Shown here one piece after another: positions 10,796-18,947 of a stretch of DNA of 64,000 nt (positions are counted from its first letter, which is position 1; each line of letters begins with the position of its first letter). The DNA lies in assembly GCF_017808105.1 (NCBI RefSeq), contig NZ_JADBHF010000012.1:62001-126000 (forward strand). Reading direction: 5' to 3'. The notes under the pieces were generated by a model. It was not told the origin of the DNA. It ran no database searches and saw only the letters and a program-made list of their open reading frames with translations. Origin of the DNA: Brevibacterium renqingii (GTDB taxonomy: Bacteria > Actinomycetota > Actinomycetes > Actinomycetales > Brevibacteriaceae). The position numbers and the translations under genes are program-made.

Positions 10796-12340
10796 ATGAT
10801 CAGATTCATTCTGCGACGATTGCTGTCGACGGCCCTCGTGCTCCTCGTCGTCACCTTCGTCCTCTACCTGCTGCTCAACGTCGCCCTGGACTTCTTCTGG
10901 GACCTGCGTTCGAGCACCTCCCCGAACATCGAGGCCCTCTACGAATCACGTCGGCGTCTGCTCGACCTCGACACTCCCGCTGTCATCAGGTACTTCAAGT
11001 GGCTCGCGGGAGTCGGCGGCTGCGCCATCGGCCAATGTGACTTCGGCATCGCCTGGAAGTCCGGGCAGGAGGTCACCGACCAGCTGCAGGGTGCGATCGT
11101 CAATACGATCAAACTCATCACCGCCTCGACGATCGTCGCCATCATTCTCGGCATCGCGGTCGGTATGATCTCGGCGATCCGCCAGTACTCGGGCTTCGAC
11201 TACTTCATCACCTTCGTCTCGTTCCTCCTCTACTCGCTGCCCGTGTTCTGGGTGGCAGTGCTGCTCAAGCAGTACGGTGCGATCGACATCAACAACTTCA
11301 TCAATGACCCGACGTTTGATTCCTGGTGGCCGATCATCATCGTCTGTGCGGCGATGGGCCTGTTCTGGATGGGAGCGCTGGGCGGCAATGGGAAACGGCG
11401 AGTCATCACGTTCTCAGCCGCTACGCTCATCACCTTCGCGACGATCTATTACATCCTGGCCAGCAGCTGGCTGCAGCATCCGAGCATCGGCGTCGTCGGC
11501 GTCATCATCATCGGGCTCGGCGCGGCCGTCGTCATGACCTATCTGTCAACGGGTCTGAAGAATCGCCGGGTCCTCTATGCCTCTCTGACCACCGCGGCCA
11601 TCGGTGCCCTGCTGTTCATGCCGCTGCAGTATCTCTTCTACTACGTTGAGATGAACTGGCTGTGGATGACAGGGCTTCTCATCGTCGCCATCGCAGTCGC
11701 GATCGGCGTCGGGCTGGCGTTCCGCGGGCCCGACCCATGGGACACGGCACGCACCACGAGCTTCACGGCGATCATCGTGGCCTTCCTCATCTTCGCCGAT
11801 CGCGTGCTGCAGGGCTGGCAGGATTACTCGAACGACCCGGCCATCAACAATCGCCCGATCGCGACGATCGGCGCCTCGGCACCGAACATCGACGGCGATT
11901 TCTGGATCACCAACCTCGACTCGTTCACTCATCTGCTGCTGCCGTCGATCGCGCTGATCCTCATCTCCTTCGCCTCCTACACCCGCTATACGCGCGGTTC
12001 GATGCTCGAGGTCATGGGCCAGGACTACATCCGCACGGCACGAGCCAAGGGGCTGAACGAACGCACGGTGATCATGCGTCACGCTCTGCGCAATGCGCTG
12101 CTGCCGCTGGCGTCGGTCGTGCCCGTCGACATCATCACGATGATCGGCGGTGCTGTGATCACGGAGACGATCTTCGGCTGGAACGGTATGGGCAAACTCT
12201 TCATCGATTCGATGAGGCAGGCCGAGCTCGACCCGGTCATGGCGTACATCTTGATCACGGGTCTGCTCTCCATCATCGCCAACCTGGTCGCGGACTTCCT
12301 CTACGCCGTCCTCGACCCGAGAATCCGAGTGAACGCATGA
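10796..12340 (+). CDS. Peptide ABC transporter permease, DppB/OppB type, enlarged
   Basis: A 514-residue integral membrane permease. The C-terminal part carries the ABC permease EAA loop in DYIRTARAKGLNERTVIMRHALRNA form (about 415-440) and the DppB-like N-terminal helix MIRFILRRLLSTALVLLVV. Usual length is 310-340 residues. The surplus of about 180 residues lies between about residues 165 and 370, with GGNGKRR followed by several extra hydrophobic helices and a periplasmic-looking stretch ending near NIDGDFWITN. The stop overlaps the next ATG (ATGA), so translation is coupled. Confidence 0.92.
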   Translation: MIRFILRRLLSTALVLLVVTFVLYLLLNVALDFFWDLRSSTSPNIEALYESRRRLLDLDTPAVIRYFKWLAGVGGCAIGQCDFGIAWKSGQEVTDQLQGAIVNTIKLITASTIVAIILGIAVGMISAIRQYSGFDYFITFVSFLLYSLPVFWVAVLLKQYGAIDINNFINDPTFDSWWPIIIVCAAMGLFWMGALGGNGKRRVITFSAATLITFATIYYILASSWLQHPSIGVVGVIIIGLGAAVVMTYLSTGLKNRRVLYASLTTAAIGALLFMPLQYLFYYVEMNWLWMTGLLIVAIAVAIGVGLAFRGPDPWDTARTTSFTAIIVAFLIFADRVLQGWQDYSNDPAINNRPIATIGASAPNIDGDFWITNLDSFTHLLLPSIALILISFASYTRYTRGSMLEVMGQDYIRTARAKGLNERTVIMRHALRNALLPLASVVPVDIITMIGGAVITETIFGWNGMGKLFIDSMRQAELDPVMAYILITGLLSIIANLVADFLYAVLDPRIRVNA

Positions 12341-13368
12341 GTACCAACAACGACAATCAGAACGCTCTCGCTCTCGACGAAGTTCGGGACAATGCGATCG
12401 AGTCGAAGGAAACCGAAGGACTGTCGCAGGGCAAGATCGTCCTGCGCAAGTTCCTCCGTCACAAAGGCGCGATGATCAGCATCATCGTCCTCGTCCTGGT
12501 GGCGGTCTTCGCCTTCAGCGCACAGGGCATCGCCGGTCTGCCCGGCTGGTGGAAGTACAGTCACACCGCCTCAGGGCAGGTGCTCAACCCCGGAGGCGCC
12601 CCGACCTGGTCGTTCTCGAACCTCTTCTCGCTGGGTGAACACCCCTTCGGGCAGGACGAGATCGGCCGTGACAACTTCGCGCGAGTGATGAAGGGGACGC
12701 AGATCTCCATCATCGTCATGTTCATCATCGGCGCCGTCTGCCTGATCATCGGCACGACCGTCGGGGCTCTGGCCGGGTACTACCGCGGCTGGATCGATTC
12801 GGTGCTGATGCGCATCACCGACGGCTTCATCATCCTGCCGGTCATCGTCGTCGGCTCGATCCTCGGTGTCCTCGTCGGCGGGTCCAGCGGACCGATGCTC
12901 GGCCTGGCGCTCGGCTGCATCCTCTGGACTGGCCTGGCGCGCCTCGTCCGCGGTGACTTCATGTCTCTGCGCGAACGCGAATTCGTCGACTCGGCGCGTG
13001 TGGCCGGTGCGAGCGACTTCAGGATCATGTTCAAGCACATGCTGCCCAATGCCATGGGCGTCATCATCGTCAACACCACGCTGATCATGAGTCAGGCGAT
13101 CGTGCTCGAGGCCTCTCTGAGCTATCTGGGCTTCGGCATTCAGCCTCCCGGCATCTCATTGGGACAGCTCATCAGCGAATACCAGACGTCCTTCGCCACC
13201 CGTCCGTGGCTGTTCTGGTGGCCGGGCCTGTTCATCATCATCATCGCTCTGTGCGTGAACTTCATCGGTGACGGTCTGCGCGACGCGTTCGACCCGAGGA
13301 TGAAGACGATCCCGAGCTGGAGGAAGATGAAGAAGGCCGAACGCATGGCGCAGAAAGGGGCGAAGTGA
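12337..13368 (+). CDS. Peptide ABC transporter permease, DppC/OppC type
   Basis: A 343-residue permease pairing with the preceding one. It has the N-terminal cytosolic segment and first helix typical of OppC (KIVLRKFLRHKGAMISIIV), a periplasmic loop with GEHPFGQDEIGRDNFARVM, the usual OppC motif, and the EAA loop EFVDSARVAGASDFRIMFKH. The ATG at 12337 overlaps the previous stop by four bases. Earlier in-frame starts would lie inside the upstream gene. The C-terminus ends in a basic tail. Substrate follows from the binding protein, presumably oligopeptides. Confidence 0.94.
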   Translation: MSTNNDNQNALALDEVRDNAIESKETEGLSQGKIVLRKFLRHKGAMISIIVLVLVAVFAFSAQGIAGLPGWWKYSHTASGQVLNPGGAPTWSFSNLFSLGEHPFGQDEIGRDNFARVMKGTQISIIVMFIIGAVCLIIGTTVGALAGYYRGWIDSVLMRITDGFIILPVIVVGSILGVLVGGSSGPMLGLALGCILWTGLARLVRGDFMSLREREFVDSARVAGASDFRIMFKHMLPNAMGVIIVNTTLIMSQAIVLEASLSYLGFGIQPPGISLGQLISEYQTSFATRPWLFWWPGLFIIIIALCVNFIGDGLRDAFDPRMKTIPSWRKMKKAERMAQKGAK

Positions 13369-15311
13369 TGACTGAAAAGACACGCAGCGATTCGCAACCC
13401 GGCAAGGGATCCCCGATCCTCGAAGTCAAGGACCTCGGGGTGAAGTTCTGGGTCAGCGACGAATGGTGGACGGCCGCTGAACACCTCGACTACACGGTCA
13501 ACGCCGGCGAGGTGCTGGCGATCGTCGGCGAGTCCGGATCCGGAAAGTCGCAGTCGAGCATGTCGCTGCTCGGTCTGCTTCCGAGCAATGGTCGGGCCAC
13601 GGGCTCGGCCGTGCTCAACGGCACGGAACTCATCGGCATGCCTCCGGAGAGGATGCAGGGCGTTCGCGGCAACGACATCTCGGTGATCTTCCAGGAGCCG
13701 ATGACCGCGCTGAACCCCGTCTACACCGCTGGCTACCAGATCGTGGAGACCTTGCGTGTCCACCTCGACATCGGACCGAGTGAGGCGAAGGAGCGTGCAC
13801 TCGAGCTCATGCGCCTCGTCGAGATCCCGGACCCGGAGGATCGGTTCCACTCGTTCCCGCACCAGCTCTCGGGCGGTCAGCGTCAGCGCATCATGATCGC
13901 GCAGGCCTTGGCCTGCCAGCCGAAGCTGCTCATCGCCGACGAGCCCACCACGGCCCTCGACGTCACGGTCCAGGCCGAGATCCTCAAGCTCATGCGTGAG
14001 CTCAAGTCGAAGCTCGACGCGGGGATCATCCTCATCACCCACGACATGGGCGTGGTGGCGGACATGGCCGACCGCATCATCGTCATGCGTGCCGGCCAGG
14101 TGGTCGAGACCGGCACTGCAGAGGAGATCTTCTACCGTCCGCAGCATCCCTATACGAGGCAGCTGCTCGACGCGGTGCCCCACCTCGGCGCCGGGACCGA
14201 AGGTGAGGTCTTCGGCTCCAGCCTCGACGACGTCGAGTCCTCGTCCTTCCGACATGCGGAGGAGGGCGAGGTCGATCCGCATCACGACGGTTCTCGCGAT
14301 TCGCTGGGCACCAAGCACGCGGGTTCCGCGACCGTGGCGGAGGGAGGTGCCAACCGCACCGATGACCTCGACGCCGAATCCCGTGAGCTCGCCGAGGCGG
14401 GGCAGCCGGACCATCACATCGAGATGGACTCGACGGAGACCTTCTACCACCCCGGTTCGCAGGCGGACTTCTCGAAGCCTTCGGCCCTGCAGCTGCGCGA
14501 TGCCGCGATCGAGTATCCGGCTTCCGGGCGGAAGAAGGCCTTCCGGGCCGCCCACCACATCAATCTGATGATCGCACCCGGCGAAGTCGTCGGGCTGGTC
14601 GGGGAGTCCGGCTCGGGCAAGACGACGATCGGTCGCGCCGCTCTCGGTCTGCTGCCGACGGTCGAGGGCGACATGGTCGTCAACGGCACGAGCATCAAGG
14701 GTCTGAGCAACAAGCAGATGCGTCCGCTGCGCAAGGAAGTCGGCATCGTGTTCCAGGATCCCGGTTCCTCGCTCAACCCGCGTCTGCCGGTGGGCGAATC
14801 AATCGGAGAACCGCTCTATCTCCATGAGGGGATGAAGGGACCGGAGCTGAGCAGGAAGGTCGAGGAGCTGCTGACAGCGGTCGAGCTTCCGACGTCGATG
14901 CGCAACCGGTACCCGCATGAGCTCTCCGGCGGTCAGCGCCAGCGCATCGGCATCGCCCGGGCGCTGACGCTGCGGCCGAAGCTGCTCATTGCCGACGAGC
15001 CGACCTCGGCGCTCGACGTGTCGGTGCAGGCCAAGGTCCTCGACCTGTTCGAGGGGCTGCAGAAGGAGTACGGTTTCGCGTGCCTGTTCATCAGCCATGA
15101 CCTGGCGGTGGTCGAGCGGATCGCCGAGCGCATCGCCGTCATGCGCCACGGCTACCTCGTCGAGATCGGCAAGAGCTCGCAGGTCGTGAGCAATCCCGTC
15201 CATCCGTACACGCAGCGTCTGCTCTCGGCGGTTCCGGTTCCCGATCCCACGGAGCAGCGCAAGCGTCGAGAGGCCAGGGACGCGGTCCTCGAGGCGACCA
15301 CGAACGCCTGA
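13368..15311 (+). CDS. Fused double ATPase of peptide ABC transporter (DppD-DppF)
   Basis: A 647-residue protein with two full ABC ATPase domains. Domain 1 has Walker A GESGSGKSQ (54-62), signature LSGGQRQR and Walker B LLIADEPTTALDV. Domain 2 has a second GESGSGKTT (about 411-419), LSGGQRQR and LLIADEPTSALDV. Each is followed by the oligopeptide-type C-terminal extension HPYTR or HPYTQ. A 90-residue acidic, probably flexible linker (about 275-365) joins them. Usually these are two subunits. ATG 13368 shares one base with the preceding stop; AAGGGG lies upstream. Confidence 0.95.
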   Translation: MTEKTRSDSQPGKGSPILEVKDLGVKFWVSDEWWTAAEHLDYTVNAGEVLAIVGESGSGKSQSSMSLLGLLPSNGRATGSAVLNGTELIGMPPERMQGVRGNDISVIFQEPMTALNPVYTAGYQIVETLRVHLDIGPSEAKERALELMRLVEIPDPEDRFHSFPHQLSGGQRQRIMIAQALACQPKLLIADEPTTALDVTVQAEILKLMRELKSKLDAGIILITHDMGVVADMADRIIVMRAGQVVETGTAEEIFYRPQHPYTRQLLDAVPHLGAGTEGEVFGSSLDDVESSSFRHAEEGEVDPHHDGSRDSLGTKHAGSATVAEGGANRTDDLDAESRELAEAGQPDHHIEMDSTETFYHPGSQADFSKPSALQLRDAAIEYPASGRKKAFRAAHHINLMIAPGEVVGLVGESGSGKTTIGRAALGLLPTVEGDMVVNGTSIKGLSNKQMRPLRKEVGIVFQDPGSSLNPRLPVGESIGEPLYLHEGMKGPELSRKVEELLTAVELPTSMRNRYPHELSGGQRQRIGIARALTLRPKLLIADEPTSALDVSVQAKVLDLFEGLQKEYGFACLFISHDLAVVERIAERIAVMRHGYLVEIGKSSQVVSNPVHPYTQRLLSAVPVPDPTEQRKRREARDAVLEATTNA

Positions 15312-15379
15312 CCCGGCGGATCGGCACGCAGAGGCCGGCTGCCCGCCGCGGCGTGCGGGGAGCCGCTCGCCCGCCGCCG

Positions 15380-15446
15380 AATGTGGTCACGGAACCGAGG
15401 CGAATCGCCCGAATGGGGCTTTTGGCCTCGGTTCCGTGACCACATT
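15380..15446. repeat. Long inverted repeat with 22-bp perfect arms
   Basis: Arms 15380-15401 and 15425-15446 are exact reverse complements; both contain GTGGTCACGGAACCGAGG or its complement. The 23-nt loop has its own small stem (GCCC-GAATG-GGGC, 15407-15419). It follows the transporter operon stop by 69 nt, so it may end that operon. Its size and lack of a T-tract also fit a mobile palindromic repeat. Confidence 0.85.
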
Positions 15447-15473
15447 TCAGTTTCAGCCCGCTCGCGTCCAGCT

Positions 15474-15542
15474 TTCCGGGGCCGGTCGGGCTCCGCTTCC
15501 GCAGCCGGTCGGGCTCCGTTTCCGGGGCCGGCTGGGCACCGG
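15474..15542. repeat. Three imperfect 23-nt tandem repeats
   Basis: Units 15474-15496, 15497-15519 and 15520-15542 share TTCCGSRGCCGGTCGGGCTCCG with few changes; the third is the most diverged. They lie just before the typA promoter region. No coding role is seen. Confidence 0.75.
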
Positions 15543-15565
15543 CTGTCACCGCGTGTGTGCCGGTG

Positions 15566-15578
15566 GCCGTATAATTGT
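15566..15578 (+). promoter_or_regulatory. Probable typA promoter -10 region
   Basis: CGTATAATTGTCTG contains a consensus-like TATAAT about 53 nt before the typA ATG, the best -10 box in the window. A clear -35 is not visible at 17 nt upstream. Confidence 0.5.
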
Positions 15579-15625
15579 CTGTTGGGTCCGGGCTGGACCG
15601 ATCTCTCTATCTCAAAAGGTTCTTG

Positions 15626-17536
15626 ATGACTGAAGCCATCACACGACGGGACAACCGCCGCAATGTAGCAATCGTCGCACACGTCGACCACGGTAAGACC
15701 ACCTTGGTCGACGCCATGCTCCGGCAGACCGGTGTGTTCAGCGAGCACGGCGACTTCGCCGAGCGCGTCATGGATTCCGGTGACCTCGAGCGTGAGAAGG
15801 GCATCACCATTCTCGCGAAGAACACCTCGGTGCTCTACAACGGCCCCTCGGCCGGCGAGGATCCCATCGTCATCAATGTCATCGACACCCCCGGCCACGC
15901 CGACTTCGGCGGAGAGGTCGAACGCGGCCTGTCCATGGTCGACGGCGTCGTCCTCCTCGTCGACGCCTCCGAAGGCCCGCTGCCGCAGACGCGCTTCGTC
16001 CTGCGCAAGGCGCTGGCCGCGAAGCTGCCGGTCATCCTCGTGATCAACAAGACCGATCGTGCCGATGCCCGCATCGACGGAGTCGTCGAGGAAGCACAGG
16101 ACCTCCTCCTGGGCCTGGCCTCCGATCTCGCCGATGAGGTCCCCGACCTCGATGTCGATGCCGTGCTCGACGTGCCCGTGGTCTACGCCGCCGCGAAGGC
16201 AGGTGCCGCCTCCCTCGAACAGCCCGCCGACGGAGAGGTTCCGGCCAACCCCGATCTCGAGCCGCTGTTCAAGACCATCCTTGAGACGATCCCGGCCCCG
16301 GAGATCAATGAGGACGGAATCCTGCAGGCCCATGTGACCAACCTCGACGCCTCGCCGTTCCTCGGCCGACTGGCGCTGCTGCGGATCTTCGGCGGGACGC
16401 TGAAGAAGGGCCAGCAGGTGGCCTGGGCCCGCGGCGATGAGATCAGCTCGGTGAAGATCACCGAGCTGCTCGAGACCCAGGGACTCGATCGTGTGCCCGC
16501 CACCCAGGCCTCGGCCGGCGACATCGTCGCGGTGGCCGGCATCCCGGACATTATGATCGGTGACACCCTCACCGACATCGACAACCCGAAGCCGATGCCG
16601 GCGATCGTCATCGACGATCCTGCGATCTCCATGACGGTCGGCATCAACACCTCGCCGCTGGCAGGGCGTGAGAAGGGCACGAAGGTCACCGCCCGCATGG
16701 TCAAGGATCGCCTCGATCAGGAGCTTGTCGGCAATGTCTCGCTCAAGGTCGTCCCGACCGAACGTCCCGATGCCTGGGAAGTCCAGGGACGCGGAGAGCT
16801 GGCGCTGGCCATCCTCGTGGAGCAGATGCGCCGCGAGGGCTTCGAACTCACCGTCGGCAAGCCCCAGGTCGTGACCCGGCAGATCGACGGCAAGCTGCAC
16901 GAGCCCTTCGAAGAGCTCACGGTCGACGTTCCTGAGGACTACCTCGGCGCGGTCACCCAGCTCCTGGCCGCCCGCAAGGGCGTGATGTCGACCATGACGA
17001 ACCACGGCACCGGCTGGGTGCGCATGGAGTTCAAGGTCCCCGCCCGCGGTCTCATCGGCTTCCGCACACGGTTCCTGACCGAAACCCGCGGCACCGGAAT
17101 TGCGAACACGATCTCGGCCGGATACGGGCCGTGGGCCGGCAACATCGAGTTCCGCATCAACGGTTCGCTCGTAGCCGACCGCGCCGGAGCCGTGACCCCG
17201 TACGCGATGATCAACCTGCAGGATCGCGGCACCTTCTTCGTCGAACCGACCTCCGAGGTCTACGAGGGCCAGATCGTGGGCGAGAATTCGCGCGCCGACG
17301 ATATGGACGTCAACATCACGAAGGAGAAGAAGCTGACGAACATGCGTTCGGCGTCGGCCGACAGCTTCGAGAACCTCACCCCGCCGCGCAAGCTCACCCT
17401 CGAGGAGAGCCTCGAGTTCGCGCGCGAGGACGAGTGCGTCGAGGTCACCCCGGGAGCGATCCGCATCCGCAAGGTCGAACTCGACCAGAAGGAGCGCGCG
17501 AAGCTCTACGCCAAGCTGCGCCGACAGAACGCCTGA
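15626..17536 (+). CDS. typA: Ribosome-associated GTPase TypA/BipA
   Basis: A 636-residue translational GTPase. G1 is AHVDHGKTT near residue 16, G2/switch region follows [10 protein letters not shown]3 is [14 protein letters not shown], and G4 is [11 protein letters not shown]. The C-terminal BipA part has the family segment [20 protein letters not shown]. It acts on the ribosome in 50S assembly and stress adaptation, as known for BipA. I start at ATG 15626 (AAAGG upstream); the in-frame GTG/TTG further 5' would add an odd 17 residues. The next gene is mshB, matching the typA-mshB neighbourhood of mycobacteria. Confidence 0.96.
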   Translation: MTEAITRRDNRRNVAIVAHVDHGKTTLVDAMLRQTGVFSEHGDFAERVMDSGDLEREKGITILAKNTSVLYNGPSAGEDPIVINVIDTPGHADFGGEVERGLSMVDGVVLLVDASEGPLPQTRFVLRKALAAKLPVILVINKTDRADARIDGVVEEAQDLLLGLASDLADEVPDLDVDAVLDVPVVYAAAKAGAASLEQPADGEVPANPDLEPLFKTILETIPAPEINEDGILQAHVTNLDASPFLGRLALLRIFGGTLKKGQQVAWARGDEISSVKITELLETQGLDRVPATQASAGDIVAVAGIPDIMIGDTLTDIDNPKPMPAIVIDDPAISMTVGINTSPLAGREKGTKVTARMVKDRLDQELVGNVSLKVVPTERPDAWEVQGRGELALAILVEQMRREGFELTVGKPQVVTRQIDGKLHEPFEELTVDVPEDYLGAVTQLLAARKGVMSTMTNHGTGWVRMEFKVPARGLIGFRTRFLTETRGTGIANTISAGYGPWAGNIEFRINGSLVADRAGAVTPYAMINLQDRGTFFVEPTSEVYEGQIVGENSRADDMDVNITKEKKLTNMRSASADSFENLTPPRKLTLEESLEFAREDECVEVTPGAIRIRKVELDQKERAKLYAKLRRQNA

Positions 17537-17573
17537 ACCAGCACCACCGATGACCTCGAGTACCCAGGATCCC

Positions 17574-18896
17574 ATGACAGTCACGCCACGCGTCCTCTTC
17601 GTGCACGCTCATCCCGACGATGAGACGATCACGACGGGAGGCACGATCGCCGCACTGGTCTCCGAAGGGGCCGAGGTCATGGTGCTCACGGCCACCCGAG
17701 GAGAGGGCGGCGAGGTCATCCCCGCCGAACTCGGACACCTCGAGGGCGACCGCGCGGGACTGGCCCGGGTGCGGGAGCAGGAGATCGCCGAGGCGATGCG
17801 CGCCCTGGGCGTGCGCATGCACACCTTCCTCGGCGGCACCACGCGCACCTTCGAGGACTCGGGCATGGAATGGGGGCCCGACGGCCACGCCCGTCCCGCC
17901 TCGACCATGCCCGACGACGCTCTGTGCGCGGCCGAGGTGACCACCGTTGCCCGGCACATCGCCGCGGTCATCGACGCGCTGCAGCCGCATGCGGTGATCA
18001 CCTACGCCGCGAACGGCGGGTACGGTCATCCTGATCACGTGCGGGTGCACGAAGCCACAGTCGCCGCGATCGACCTGGCCGAGTGGCGCACCGGCCGGCT
18101 GCTCTTCGTCGACACTCCCGCCGAGGCGGCCCGTGCGGCCTTCGACCCCGAGCAGCCCGGGTTCGCCGCGACCGGCTTCGCCGCTGCCCAGACGATTCCC
18201 GCGAAACCGCCGGTCGGACGGATCATCATCGGCCAGGACATCTCCTCGGTGCTCGCGGCCAAACGCGCGGCGCTCGAAGCGCATCGGACCCAGGTGAGCG
18301 TCTCCGACGGATTCTTCGCGCTGTCGAACGGCGTCGGTCAGCGGATCGGGGATCGGGAATACTATTCCATCGGCGCCGGAGCCGAAGTCCCGGCGGAGGA
18401 ACTGCGTGACGGACTCGCTCCCCACGTCCTCACCGGGCTCGACATCGCTGCGGTGGAAGCGCAGGAGAACGCGGCGGGCCCAGCACCGCTGAGGCGTCGC
18501 CGCGAACCGAAGAAGCCCGGCCTCTTCGCCTATCTGCATGCCTCAGTCCTGGCTGTGCTCATCGCGTTCCTCGGAGCCATGCAGCACCTCAATGCCTGGG
18601 TCGTCCACCCCGGAGGCAACCCGCTGATCCTGCCGTGGGGAGTGGTCCTGTCGCTGCTGCTGGCGGCCAGCGGACTGTGGCATCTGAAGACCATGTACCG
18701 CAGCAGCTCGCCGATGCTGCTCGCTGCGGTCATCATCGCCGTGCTGTCCTATGTGCTCGGTCAGCCGAACTGGCTGCCGGGCGCGGACATGGTCGTCACC
18801 GGCACCCTGCGTTCGGTGGCCTGGCTGCTGGGACCGATGCTCCTGGCGGCTGTCTTCGCCTTCATCGATGTGCGCGGGCGCGAACGGACTCGCTAG
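17574..18896 (+). CDS. mshB: MshB-like deacetylase fused to a membrane domain
   Basis: A 440-residue protein. Residues 1-290 are a PIG-L/LmbE-type zinc deacetylase with HAHPDDE (11-17) giving ligands His13 and Asp16 and base Asp15, and GYGHPDHV giving His152/His155. This matches MshB, which deacetylates GlcNAc-inositol in mycothiol synthesis. Residues about 311-436 add four hydrophobic helices, ending in a basic tail, not found in mycobacterial MshB. ATG 17574 has AGGA four nt upstream; an ATG at 17550 would add eight residues without a ribosome site. Substrate assignment relies on similarity and neighbourhood; Mca-like activity is possible. Confidence 0.88.
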   Translation: MTVTPRVLFVHAHPDDETITTGGTIAALVSEGAEVMVLTATRGEGGEVIPAELGHLEGDRAGLARVREQEIAEAMRALGVRMHTFLGGTTRTFEDSGMEWGPDGHARPASTMPDDALCAAEVTTVARHIAAVIDALQPHAVITYAANGGYGHPDHVRVHEATVAAIDLAEWRTGRLLFVDTPAEAARAAFDPEQPGFAATGFAAAQTIPAKPPVGRIIIGQDISSVLAAKRAALEAHRTQVSVSDGFFALSNGVGQRIGDREYYSIGAGAEVPAEELRDGLAPHVLTGLDIAAVEAQENAAGPAPLRRRREPKKPGLFAYLHASVLAVLIAFLGAMQHLNAWVVHPGGNPLILPWGVVLSLLLAASGLWHLKTMYRSSSPMLLAAVIIAVLSYVLGQPNWLPGADMVVTGTLRSVAWLLGPMLLAAVFAFIDVRGRERTR

Positions 18897-18899
18897 ACT
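18894..18899 (+). promoter_or_regulatory. TAGACT box before the VanW gene
   Basis: TAGACT overlaps the mshB stop codon, 54 nt before the VanW-family ATG. It could give the gene its own promoter in addition to read-through from mshB. Confidence 0.4.
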
Positions 18900-18947
18900 C
18901 GTCCGAACAGAGACGAACCTGTCGTTTTCGACATCCTCGGGAGGAAG

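Larger units (their letters stand above)
15312..15625. other. Intergenic region before typA with repeats
   Basis: These 314 bp hold no convincing gene. They contain a 22-bp perfect inverted repeat (15380-15446), three 23-nt direct repeats (15474-15542), a TATAAT box in the minus-to-plus gap (around 15570) and the AAAGG ribosome site before typA. The composition is rich in CGG and CCG words. Confidence 0.7.

Noticed and set aside
15152-17584. Minus-strand open frame of 810 codons opposite typA
   Set aside because: Pure shadow of typA and the repeats before it; composition (Asp/Gly/Leu/Arg) and lack of motifs argue against a gene.
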